This document shows, one piece after another, positions 55,051 to 63,642 of a stretch of 64,000 nucleotides of DNA; positions within the stretch are counted from its first letter, which is position 1, and each line of letters begins with the position of its first letter. Source of the DNA: DATFVB01 sp963714035 (lineage in GTDB: Bacteria; Acidobacteriota; Thermoanaerobaculia; UBA5066; DATFVB01); the NCBI GenBank assembly GCA_963714035.1, contig OY970224.1, positions 434,001 through 498,000 on the forward strand. The letters run 5' to 3'. A program made the position numbers and the translations under genes. The notes beneath the pieces are model-generated. The model was not told where the DNA came from, made no database searches, and saw only the letters and a program-made list of their open reading frames with translations.

Positions 55051-58037
55051 GCGTCGTCGGACGCCTGGTCCTCGTCGTCGCCGGGTACGTCGCCTGCGGC
55101 GAGCTCGTCCTGAGGCGGCGCTCGCGCTCGATCTTCGACGCCAACGAAGCGCTCTGGGCCGGCGCCGGGGCCTTTGCCGCGGCCTTCGTGCTGTTTTCGA
55201 TGATGGGCCGGCCGATCATGACCGGAGTCTGGGTCGTCATCGGCGCGGCGATCCTCGCGGCCACCCTCGGGCGGATCCGGGGAAGGCTCGCGGGTTCCGG
55301 CGATCCGGATCCCGCTGGAACGGCGTCGCGGCGCGGCCCCGCGATTCTCGCGGCGGCTCTCTGCGCTCTCGCGGCGGCCGGATTCGTCTGGCTCAACGGT
55401 CACTTCGGCTACGTCACCGACGGCTTCACCATCTACGTGTCCCGGGCCCTGTCGATTCATTTCGACGGGCGGCTTCTTCCGATGACCGAGTCTCCCGCGT
55501 TCTTTTCACGCTTTGGGAACTACCCTCCTCTGGTCTCGTTGACGGAAGCGCTGGTGGCCGGGCCGGGAAATCCCTTCGCCTTCGCGGCGGCGAAGCTCAT
55601 CTTTCCCGTGTTCTTCGGATCGCTCCTCGTGGGCACGTATGGTCTCGCCCGCCGTGTGATCGATTCCGGCCGGGCGGTCTGGGCGCCGGCGATCGTGGCG
55701 TTGATGCCCGCGGTCTCCACCGACTGGAACGTCGGAGGGTTTGCCGACCTGCCGATGGCGGCGGCCGTCGTGGCGACGGTGTCCGCGTGGAGCGCCGGGG
55801 AGGGAAGAGCGCGGGGCGTTTCCCCGAGGGTCGCCTGGCTCGCCGGAGCGATCCTGATGATCAAGCCGGAGGGGGCCGTCATGGTCGCGATCATGACTCT
55901 GGCCGCCCTGCTCTCGGGCGCTTTGCGGGCCCCCCGACGGACGGTGCTTGCCGCTTCGATCCTGTCGGGCGAGCTGTTGGTCCGCGCCCTGTTACGGCGG
56001 CGCTTCGGATTTTCCCAGGGGCAGTACGGCCCGATCGATCCCCGACACCTTGCGATTGCCGCCCATCGGGTCATGGACGTCGTCGGCGGATGCGCGGCCG
56101 AGGCGTTTTCGCTGAGGCACTGGGGAATCCTCTGGTGGGTCGTCGCGGCGTCCTGCGCGGTCTTCGCGGCGCGCCGGGAAGATCCGGCGGCGCCGCTTGC
56201 CCTGCTCGTGGCCCTCTCCGGAGCAACGTTCGCTTCGGTCTTCTTCTTCTCCAACTGGGGCGTGCCGGGAGCCGGAGTCTACGCGGAACAGTCTCTCGGC
56301 ACGCACATCGCGCTCGCCTATTCCCGGCTCCTCGAGCACATCGTCGGACCGGCGGCGGTCGTGGTCGTCGCCGCGTATTCCTGGCTGGCGCGGGGCGGAT
56401 TCTCCCTGCGGTTCGCCGGTTCGATCGAGCCTCGTGAGGCGAAATTCATGGGGAAAGTTGCCTTCCCGCGACCGACGGAATACATTGCCCGAGCGTTGCC
56501 GCACACTCCTCGAGACGCGCCGAAAACGCGCCGCCGCGCGCCGGCCCTGCTCCTATCGGGCGTCACGCTTGTGTATCTCGCCTTCTCACCCTGGCGGATC
56601 GACGACCGGGGCTACAACGGACAGGACTTCCGCGCGGCGGACGCCGGGATCCGCTCGGTCACGGGTTTCCTGACCGGCCGCGGGTGGAGCCCGCCGGCGA
56701 CCTGGTCCCGTCACGGCATCGTCGGATACGCTTCCCACGTCCCGTTCGTCCTCGCCGGCCGATGGCTCTTCGGGACGGGCACACCGGGCGCCCGCTCGGT
56801 GGCGTCGCTCGAGCCTCTCCTCGAAACCATCGTTCTCCTCGGAATCCTGCTCGCCTGGACCCGGCGCCTCGGGACACCCGCGCGGGCTCTCGCGGTCACG
56901 CTCGGCGCGGCGTTCACAACCATGCTGTGGCCCTACGCCTACATCGGTCTCGAGACGACCCAGTCTCTCGCGCTGCTGGCCGCCGGCTATCTCGCGCTCG
57001 CTTCGCCGCCGCCGTTCTCCCGCCGGCGGACCGCCGGGTTCGCCGCGGCGGCCGTCCTCGCGGTCTGCGCGAAATCGACCGGAATCTTCCTCGTTCCGGC
57101 GGTGGCGTTTCTCGGCATCGAGTTCCTGGGGGGGCGAACCGCGGAAGAGCGATCCCGAAAGGCTCGCCCCGGAATCCTGGTCGCGGTTTTCGCCGCGCTT
57201 CTCGTCTTCCTGGGGAACGCCTGGACGCGCGAACTCTTCTGGCGACGCTTCGGGGGCTCGTGGAGCGGCCTCCGGCACGCGCTCATTCACGACCCGTTCC
57301 TGTTTTTCGCTCATGCCGTTTCTCTCGTCGCCTCGCCGAACAAGGGGCTCGTGTTCTATGCGCCGCTCGCCATCCTCGGCCTCTTCGGAGTGCGGCGGGT
57401 CATCGCCGGTCGGCCCCGCGTCGGGATCTTCGTCGCGCTGACGTTCGGCGGACTCGTCGCTGGCTTCTCTCTGCTGAAGATCTGGGCCGACGAGACATGG
57501 GGTCCGCGATATCTCCATACCGCGGTGGTTCCGCTGTTGTTGTGCCTCGCCGTTCCGGGCGGCGACGCTGCGCGGGTCGCTCGCCGTCTCCTCGCGGGGT
57601 GTGCCGCGATGCTCGGCGGAGCGGTGTCGCTTCTCGGAGTGCTGTTCGTCTACGGGGGCCCGTACGACGCGGCGAGGATCGCGGGCCAGAACACGCTGGA
57701 AGCGATCCAGGGCGACGTCGTCTGGAATCCGATCCGGTTCGCGCTGAGGATCCTCGGGACGGCGTTGCATCCGGCGGGCTCCCATCTCTGGGTGGCGGCT
57801 CACTACTGGTGGTTCGTCCGGCCCGCCGGCGCCCCTCCGGAAGCCGTCATCGACCTCGCGAAGTATGCGCATTTCCAGTCGGTGCTGCTCGCGGACGCGA
57901 CGCCGCCGGGCGTCCGGGCGGCGCTCTCGGCGTGCGCGATCGGCGGCGCGATCCTGATCGCGCGGGCGATCCGGGAGACTCGAAAGGAGAGCCGCGCGGA
58001 GCGGTCTCCGGCGGAAGCGAGAGCGGGCGACGCATGA
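55038..58037 (+). CDS. Large fused membrane protein (L1): GT-C-like domain plus second polytopic domain
   Basis: 999 aa. Residues about 1-450 resemble the whole of the proteins at 60483 and 62299: Asn-Glu near residue 36, GYVTDGFTIYVSRA with Asp128, FGGFADLPMAA-like VGGFADLPMAA, ILMIKPEG, RHWGILWW, and a C-terminal HIALAYSRLL. Residues about 490-960 are a different polytopic domain with the loop TWSRHGIVGYASHVPF and a C-terminal SLLKIWADETWGPRYLHTA. The joining stretch (about 453-486) is basic and polar and contains a TACATT at 56481-56486 exactly 9 nt before an in-frame TTG. It may be a fusion of two genes. Likely membrane glycosyltransferase; substrate unknown. Confidence 0.72.
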   Translation: MAALSVVGRLVLVVAGYVACGELVLRRRSRSIFDANEALWAGAGAFAAAFVLFSMMGRPIMTGVWVVIGAAILAATLGRIRGRLAGSGDPDPAGTASRRGPAILAAALCALAAAGFVWLNGHFGYVTDGFTIYVSRALSIHFDGRLLPMTESPAFFSRFGNYPPLVSLTEALVAGPGNPFAFAAAKLIFPVFFGSLLVGTYGLARRVIDSGRAVWAPAIVALMPAVSTDWNVGGFADLPMAAAVVATVSAWSAGEGRARGVSPRVAWLAGAILMIKPEGAVMVAIMTLAALLSGALRAPRRTVLAASILSGELLVRALLRRRFGFSQGQYGPIDPRHLAIAAHRVMDVVGGCAAEAFSLRHWGILWWVVAASCAVFAARREDPAAPLALLVALSGATFASVFFFSNWGVPGAGVYAEQSLGTHIALAYSRLLEHIVGPAAVVVVAAYSWLARGGFSLRFAGSIEPREAKFMGKVAFPRPTEYIARALPHTPRDAPKTRRRAPALLLSGVTLVYLAFSPWRIDDRGYNGQDFRAADAGIRSVTGFLTGRGWSPPATWSRHGIVGYASHVPFVLAGRWLFGTGTPGARSVASLEPLLETIVLLGILLAWTRRLGTPARALAVTLGAAFTTMLWPYAYIGLETTQSLALLAAGYLALASPPPFSRRRTAGFAAAAVLAVCAKSTGIFLVPAVAFLGIEFLGGRTAEERSRKARPGILVAVFAALLVFLGNAWTRELFWRRFGGSWSGLRHALIHDPFLFFAHAVSLVASPNKGLVFYAPLAILGLFGVRRVIAGRPRVGIFVALTFGGLVAGFSLLKIWADETWGPRYLHTAVVPLLLCLAVPGGDAARVARRLLAGCAAMLGGAVSLLGVLFVYGGPYDAARIAGQNTLEAIQGDVVWNPIRFALRILGTALHPAGSHLWVAAHYWWFVRPAGAPPEAVIDLAKYAHFQSVLLADATPPGVRAALSACAIGGAILIARAIRETRKESRAERSPAEARAGDA

Positions 58038-60553
58038 TCGGACGACGCCGGGCGCGAGAGCGTCGGCGGAAGCGTCGGGAGCGTCGCGCCCGCGGGGAAT
58101 CTTCGCCGGCACCCGGGTCCGTTCCCGCTCCGACGAAGGAGGGGAGAGGGGCGCCGGTCCCCGGATCCTTCCGCTCCCTCTTCGTGTCGTTCGGAGCAGC
58201 GTTCCTTCTGATCGTCGTCGCCATCGAGTACGGGCCCGTCCTCCGTGGTCGAATTCCTTTTCCGGCCGAGATCGTCGTCCAGTTCCCGGTCTGGGACGGG
58301 GTACGGCCGGACTTGCCGCCCGTGCACCACCCGGAGCAGGGTGACATCGTCACCCAGTTCTATCCCTTTCGGGTCAACGTCGTCGAGGCGCTGCATCGAG
58401 GGCGAATGCCGCTCTGGAACGACGCGATTCTCTTCGGCTGCCCGATGCTCGCCAACGCGCAATCGACGGTCTTCGACCCCGTGCATCTTCTGACCACGAT
58501 CCTTCCAGCGAGATACAGCTGGGGCGCGGCGGTTCCGATCCGCCCCCTTCTGGCCGGGGCCGGCGCGGCGCTCCTCGTCGACGCGCTCGGCGGGACGCTG
58601 TCGGGGTCCTGGCTCGCCGGCATCGTTTTCGCGTTCTCGGGGTTCCTTTCGAGCTGGCGAGGCCGACCGCAGGAGTCGACCGGGATATGGCTCCCCCTGG
58701 TGCTCTTCGCGATCGATCGGCTCGCCCGGCGCCGCGACCGGGGCGCCGTCCTTTTCGCGGCGGCCGCGGGCAGCCTTCCGCTCCTCGGCGGTCATCCCGA
58801 GGTCGCGTTCCAGATGGCGCTCGTCGCGGCCGCGTTCGCGGCCTTTCGTCTCATCTCGCCCGCGGAGGGCGGCGAATCCCCCGGAAGGCGAACCCGGTTC
58901 GCCCGCGGGCTCCTCCTCGCCGGCGTCGGGGCGGCGGCCCTCTGCCTCGTCCAGCTCGGACCCACGCTCGAGTGGGTGATGCACCTGAGCCGATCCCTGA
59001 AACGGACCTGGGGGCACCTCCCGACCGGCGCGATCGCGACTTTCTTCTCGCGAAACAAGGTGGCCGATCCGAACAGCGATGGTTATGCCGCCATGATTTC
59101 GCTCCTTCTGATACCCTTCGCCTTCCGCCACCGGAATCGCCGCGACGCGATGTTCTTCGCGTTCCTGCTCTTCGCTTCCATCGAAATTTCCTTCGGGCTG
59201 CCCCCTTTCTACGAGCTCTCGCAGGCGCTTCCGATCCTCTCCGGCCTTCCGAACGCGCGGTTCCTCCTGGCGGCGGACCTGAGTCTCGCCGTGCTCGCGG
59301 GGCTCGGCTTGTCCGCCATCGAGCAGGCCCGCGATCGCGCCCGGCTTCTTTCCCCGGCCGTCCTGTCGTCGGTCGCGCTCGCCGCCGGCGCGGCATGGCT
59401 GGTTTTCCCGCGCGTGCCGCCGCCCCTCGATCTCGACCACGTCTGGCTCGTCCGGAAATGGTCTTCGGTCGGTTGGGTCGCCCTGGCGATGGTCGCGGTG
59501 GTTCTCGCCGCGATCGGAAAGATGCCCCGCTGGCTGCGGGCGAGAGCGGCGGTCGCGATCGCGGCTGCCGACCTCCTGACCTTCCAGCACGGGAGATTGC
59601 CGTTCGTCGATGCGGATGCGGTTTTTCCGCCGGCGCCCGTCCTCGATTTCCTTCGTTCCCGCACGGGAGACGGAGCCCGCATCGCGACGACGAACGTCAC
59701 GATGGGTTCGAATTTCGAGATGATGTACGGACTGAAGACGCCGGGCGGCTACGATTTCCGACTCAAGCGGACCAATCGCATCCTCACTCCGTTCGGCCTG
59801 CCCCGGGGACAGATCGCGCTCTCCGCCGCGGCCATCGCGGCGTCACCGCCCCGCGGAATCTTCGACCTCCTCGGCGTTCGCTACCTTCTCGCGACGACCG
59901 ACAACTCGAGCAGCGCCGACCTGGAGCGCGATCCCGTTCGATTCCCTCTGGTCTACCGGGATCACTCGATCCGGGTGTACGAGAACGTCCATGCGCTGCC
60001 CCGAGCCTTCTTTCTGCCGGAGACGGCCGTCGATCGCTACGCTACCGAAAATCTGGAGGCGAAGGCGGTGACCGGGCGGGGCTTCGACGCGACCCGGCGG
60101 CTCGTGCTTTCCGGAAGCGCGGGACCCTCGCCCGCGGGATCGTCTCCGGAGGGAGGGAAGATGATTCCTGCGGGGAGCTTCCAGGAATCGCCGGGAATTG
60201 CGACGTTCCAGCTCGATGCCCCGGCTGCGGGCTTCGCCGTCGTGAGTGTGAGCTCCTATCCGGGATGGCGCGCGTGGGTCAACGATCGACCGACCGGGAT
60301 CGTCCGCGCGGATTATGCGTTTCAGGGCATCCCCGTCGGTCCGGGGAGGCATCGAGTCGTCCTTCGCTACGAGCCACCGATCTTCCGGGCGAGCTTTATG
60401 ATCTCGCTCGCGGGGTGGCTCGGTCTGATCGCGTGCGCGGTCCGCTCGCGGTTCCAGAGGCCTTTCGACGATCGGCCTTCCCTCACCACAGGACGGGGTC
60501 CGTCTCCGAGCCCGCCCGTATTCGCGCCGCCCGATAGCCCGCGAACATCGTGA
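58034..60553 (+). CDS. YfhO-family membrane protein
   Basis: 839 aa. The very basic N-terminal 25 residues are followed by a membrane helix and then a YfhO-like architecture: GDIVTQFYPFRVNVVEALHRGRMPLWNDAILFG (the family signature loop with Asp and Trp, about residues 100-135), then 10 or more membrane segments. A large extracytoplasmic C-terminal domain (about 540-760) has RYLLATTDN and VVSVSSYPGWRAWVND. YfhO proteins are GT-C-like and linked to lipid-linked glycan decoration, such as glycosylation of lipoteichoic acid in Gram-positives. It is coupled to L1 by ATGA. Its last 71 bases overlap the convergent L2 gene. Confidence 0.85.
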   Translation: MIGRRRARERRRKRRERRARGESSPAPGSVPAPTKEGRGAPVPGSFRSLFVSFGAAFLLIVVAIEYGPVLRGRIPFPAEIVVQFPVWDGVRPDLPPVHHPEQGDIVTQFYPFRVNVVEALHRGRMPLWNDAILFGCPMLANAQSTVFDPVHLLTTILPARYSWGAAVPIRPLLAGAGAALLVDALGGTLSGSWLAGIVFAFSGFLSSWRGRPQESTGIWLPLVLFAIDRLARRRDRGAVLFAAAAGSLPLLGGHPEVAFQMALVAAAFAAFRLISPAEGGESPGRRTRFARGLLLAGVGAAALCLVQLGPTLEWVMHLSRSLKRTWGHLPTGAIATFFSRNKVADPNSDGYAAMISLLLIPFAFRHRNRRDAMFFAFLLFASIEISFGLPPFYELSQALPILSGLPNARFLLAADLSLAVLAGLGLSAIEQARDRARLLSPAVLSSVALAAGAAWLVFPRVPPPLDLDHVWLVRKWSSVGWVALAMVAVVLAAIGKMPRWLRARAAVAIAAADLLTFQHGRLPFVDADAVFPPAPVLDFLRSRTGDGARIATTNVTMGSNFEMMYGLKTPGGYDFRLKRTNRILTPFGLPRGQIALSAAAIAASPPRGIFDLLGVRYLLATTDNSSSADLERDPVRFPLVYRDHSIRVYENVHALPRAFFLPETAVDRYATENLEAKAVTGRGFDATRRLVLSGSAGPSPAGSSPEGGKMIPAGSFQESPGIATFQLDAPAAGFAVVSVSSYPGWRAWVNDRPTGIVRADYAFQGIPVGPGRHRVVLRYEPPIFRASFMISLAGWLGLIACAVRSRFQRPFDDRPSLTTGRGPSPSPPVFAPPDSPRTS

Positions 60554-61871
60554 TCGCCGCCGCCGGCGCGAGCTGCGCGAGCAGGCGGCGGTAGGCCTGC
60601 GCGATGTGGAGCGCGACCGGCCAGTTCGTCAGGAGAAAGAGCGCCGAGTAAGCGAGGAGCGCGAGAAGGGCCGCGAGCGCCATCGCTTTGTGCCGGCGGG
60701 GAGCCAGGCCCAGGGCGATCGTCGCGGCGACGCCGAATGCCGGCCAGAAGAACCCCCATTGTGAAACGCTCACGAGCTCTCTCGCGCACAGCCGGGCGAC
60801 CTCCGGAGCTCTCTGGAACGCGCGGACGAGGCTCGCCGCGCCGATCGGCTCGATCGTGCGGTCCGGGATCGAGGTCCAGCGCAGGTAGAAGGCCCGGTCC
60901 GCCAGGAACAGGCCGGCGACGAAAATACCCGCCGGGCCGGGCGCGTCGCGCCGCCCCCGCCCCGCGACGAGGAGAACGCCTGCCGTCGCCGCGACGACGA
61001 GAAACAGGATGAGACCCTCCGACTTCGCCGTCAGGAGCGCTCCGAGAAGCCAGAGAAAGGGCGAGTTCCACCGCCCCTCGCGCAAATCCGCCTCGAGCCA
61101 GGCGGCGGCGAGCGCGGCGACGACGGCGGCCAGCGGCAGGTCGGCGTTGCCGCCGATCATCGGCCGGATCGTGAAGACGGGAAGCGACGCAATCATCGCC
61201 ACCAGGGCGAGCCGGCCCGGAATCGAAGCGGCGATTTCCCGCGCGGCTTTCGCCGCCGAAATCAGGAGCGACGCGAAGAAGAGCGCGAATACCGGCTTCA
61301 GGTCGAGAAACTCGAAGCGTCCTCCGATCCGGGCCGTCAGCGCCTCGAACAGCGGGACCAGCGGGGGATAGCTCACCGTTCGGCCGGATCGCCCCTCGTA
61401 CACGCTCCCGGGCCACATCTCCGGACGAAGCGCCCCGTCCTTGAAGAGGAGAAACGCCTTCGTCGCCCAGATCTGGAATCCGTCCCACGCAAACGCCGTC
61501 CGGAGGTCGAGAATCCAGAAGATCCCGACGGCAACGACGATGAACGCGGGAATCACGACGTCCCAGCGGCCGCGCGCCGCGGAGCGCGCCTTCGCGGAGT
61601 CGGCGGTACGCTCCCGCCGGGCCCGCACGACGCGGATCGGGATGACCGTCGCGGCGCCGAGGAGCGAAAACGCCAGGACGTCCAGCGCTCGCCGCGGAGC
61701 CAAGAGGGAAAGGGGGAAAAGGACCGCCGCGCAGATCCCCGCGCCGATCAGGAACGATTCGTTCCATCCGAAGACGTCGGCCGATCGTCGTCGGAGGGTG
61801 ATTTCGCCGAGCGACGCCATCCCTGCGGCGACGAGCAGGGAGGCCGCCGTCGCCGCGAGCCGGAACGTCAT
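60483..61871 (-). CDS. Polytopic GT-C-like protein (L2) of the repeated membrane pair
   Basis: 462 aa with about ten hydrophobic segments. It begins with a hydrophobic stretch, then WNESF at residues 36-40 and a long loop containing AFAWDGFQIWATKAF, with Asp130 as a candidate GT-C acidic residue. Other landmarks are GGNADLPLAA, WLLGALLTAKSEG, QWGFFWPAFG and LHIAQAYRRLLAQLAP. All of these recur in L3 and in the N-terminal half of L1. A membrane glycosyltransferase or lipid-linked-sugar enzyme is likely, with unknown donor. The ATG overlaps the stop of the partner gene S2 (ATGA). Confidence 0.75.
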   Translation of the reverse strand: MTFRLAATAASLLVAAGMASLGEITLRRRSADVFGWNESFLIGAGICAAVLFPLSLLAPRRALDVLAFSLLGAATVIPIRVVRARRERTADSAKARSAARGRWDVVIPAFIVVAVGIFWILDLRTAFAWDGFQIWATKAFLLFKDGALRPEMWPGSVYEGRSGRTVSYPPLVPLFEALTARIGGRFEFLDLKPVFALFFASLLISAAKAAREIAASIPGRLALVAMIASLPVFTIRPMIGGNADLPLAAVVAALAAAWLEADLREGRWNSPFLWLLGALLTAKSEGLILFLVVAATAGVLLVAGRGRRDAPGPAGIFVAGLFLADRAFYLRWTSIPDRTIEPIGAASLVRAFQRAPEVARLCARELVSVSQWGFFWPAFGVAATIALGLAPRRHKAMALAALLALLAYSALFLLTNWPVALHIAQAYRRLLAQLAPAAAITMFAGYRAARIRAGSETDPVLW

Positions 61872-62302
61872 CGGCCGAGATCTCCGATCCAGACCTGGTC
61901 GCTCACGCTCCGGACATGAGCAATCGAAAGGTCGGCGGGAGGCGGCCCGTTTCCGATCGCGTACCGGATGTCGAAAGCCCTGCGTATCGACGACAGTTCG
62001 GAATGAGACGACGCGGCGGGCCGGAGGCAGAAGACCGAGCGGGGATACAGGAGCCGCTGCCAGAGGCCGCAGCGCCAGGTGTCCTTGTCGGCGCTGACGT
62101 ACAGGACGGGAGCGTCCGACGGAAGGGCGCGCCGCACCGTGTCGAGCGCTCGAGCGATGTCCGGCGGGACGAGCTCCTCGGGACCGCCCCGAAACGTCGC
62201 CGCGAGCCTCTGGAAGGCGGCTGCCCCTCCCGCGGCGAAGATGCTGGCGAGGACCGCCGCCGCCGCGAGCGACGAAAGAAGGCGGAACAGGCGACGGCTC
62301 AC
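61868..62302 (-). CDS. One-TM protein of the repeated membrane pair (S2)
   Basis: 144 aa from a GTG that overlaps the stop of L3 (GTGA). One transmembrane helix (about residues 8-30), then a domain with LYVSADKDTWRCGLW and QRLLYPRSVF (the shared motif, about residues 65-90) and the ending VSDQVWIGDLGR. A longer open frame runs further upstream but it overlaps L3 completely and is compositionally a shadow. It directly precedes L2. The role is unknown; a non-catalytic partner or regulatory lid of L2 is inferred from repeated pairing. Confidence 0.72.
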   Translation of the reverse strand: MSRRLFRLLSSLAAAAVLASIFAAGGAAAFQRLAATFRGGPEELVPPDIARALDTVRRALPSDAPVLYVSADKDTWRCGLWQRLLYPRSVFCLRPAASSHSELSSIRRAFDIRYAIGNGPPPADLSIAHVRSVSDQVWIGDLGR

Positions 62303-63642
62303 GCGTTCGTCCGGGCCGGCCGCCCTCGCGCCGGAAACATCGCCGCCGCGATCGCGGCGACCGCCAGCGGAGCGACCTGGGCGATCAGGCGTGGAAAGGC
62401 CTGGTCCAGGTGAAGGCGGCCGTCGCCCCATTTGGTGTAGAGAAAGGTCGATCCGTCGGCGAGGACCGCGAGCAACGTCGCCGTCGCGATCGCCATCGCG
62501 CGCGATCGAGGCGCCGTTTTCGCGACGATCAGGAGAGCGGCGGCGAAGGCGGGCCAGAGAACCCCCCACATCCGAAAATCCAACAGCCAGTGGAGCATTC
62601 CGGAGACGATCCACGGGCCCCGGACCAGAATCGTCTCCGGCCGCAGGGAGCGAATCGGGGCGAACGTTTGGTCGACCCCGGGAATGAACGTGCGATGGAC
62701 GATCCGCGCCGCGGCGAAGAAAGCGAGGGGCGCGAGGGAGGACCACGCTCGGGCGGGCAATCGCGTCCGGCGCGCCAGCGCCCGGGCGGCGATGACGGCG
62801 AGCCCGACCGCGAGAAGAATCGTCCCCTCCGACTTGACGGTCGTCAGCGCTCCGAGAAGCCACGGAGCCGGGGACCGCCAGGAGAGCGCGCTCGACCGAG
62901 TCGCGAGGGCGGCGGCGGCCGCCGCCGCTACGACGGCTGCCAGCGGCATGTCGGCGTAGCCGCCAATCGCGGAACCCATCGTCAGCCCCGGAAGGAGGCC
63001 GGTCAGCCCCGCGGCGATCGCGGCCGTCCGGCGGTCGGCGAGGCCGGCGACGAGATGAAATGTCCCGACCGCCAGCGAAACCGCGAACACGGTGAAGATC
63101 GCCTTGACCGCTTCCATGGGAAAGACGCGGTAGAAGCTTCCGACGAGCGCTTCATAGAGGGGCACCGCGACGGGGTAGCCCACGATGCGCACCATGTACT
63201 CGGGGGTGGGTACGATGAGGCGAAAGTTCCCTGTCCGGCAGAACTCCTGCGCCTTCGTCATCCAGATCTGAAATCCGTCCCACCCGTAGCTCGAGCGGGC
63301 ATTGGCCAGGGCGAAGAGGGCGAGACCGGGAACCACGGCCACCGCGGCGGCGACTCGCGTCCGGAGCGGCGCCGCGGAAGCCCCGGAACGCCTGACCCGG
63401 AAGTCCGACCGCCTCAGGAGGACGACGAGCAGGAGGCCGATCAGGATCGCGAAACGCAGCAACGGCCATCGAAAGAGCGAGAGCGGAATGGAAATGGCGG
63501 CGGTCATCCCGAGGCCGGCGAGAAAGGACTCGTTCCATTCGACGAGCGAGGCCGGCCGCCGGCCCAGGACCAGATTGGCGAGACCGGCGAAGGCGCCGGC
63601 GACGACCGCGGCCGCGGCGAGCGAGAGCAGGGAGGCCGCCAT
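62299..63642 (-). CDS. Polytopic GT-C-like protein (L3) of the repeated membrane pair
   Basis: 447 aa with about ten hydrophobic segments. WNESF sits at residues 36-40, the same numbers as in L2, and DGFQIWMTK follows with Asp122. IGGYADMPLAA, WLLGALTTVKSEG, RMWGVLWPAF and LHLDQAFPRLIAQVAP match the other family members. It is therefore a close paralogue of L2 and of the first half of L1, and L2-S2 with L3-S3 look like a tandem duplication. The upstream stop (63643-63645) abuts its ATG directly. Confidence 0.75.
   Translation of the reverse strand: MAASLLSLAAAAVVAGAFAGLANLVLGRRPASLVEWNESFLAGLGMTAAISIPLSLFRWPLLRFAILIGLLLVVLLRRSDFRVRRSGASAAPLRTRVAAAVAVVPGLALFALANARSSYGWDGFQIWMTKAQEFCRTGNFRLIVPTPEYMVRIVGYPVAVPLYEALVGSFYRVFPMEAVKAIFTVFAVSLAVGTFHLVAGLADRRTAAIAAGLTGLLPGLTMGSAIGGYADMPLAAVVAAAAAAALATRSSALSWRSPAPWLLGALTTVKSEGTILLAVGLAVIAARALARRTRLPARAWSSLAPLAFFAAARIVHRTFIPGVDQTFAPIRSLRPETILVRGPWIVSGMLHWLLDFRMWGVLWPAFAAALLIVAKTAPRSRAMAIATATLLAVLADGSTFLYTKWGDGRLHLDQAFPRLIAQVAPLAVAAIAAAMFPARGRPARTNA

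Noticed and set aside
61868..62863. 331-residue open frame extending upstream of S2
   Set aside because: The extra 187 residues overlap L3 entirely and are Arg/Gly/Asp-rich. The GTG at 62302 overlapping the L3 stop gives a clean membrane protein like S1.
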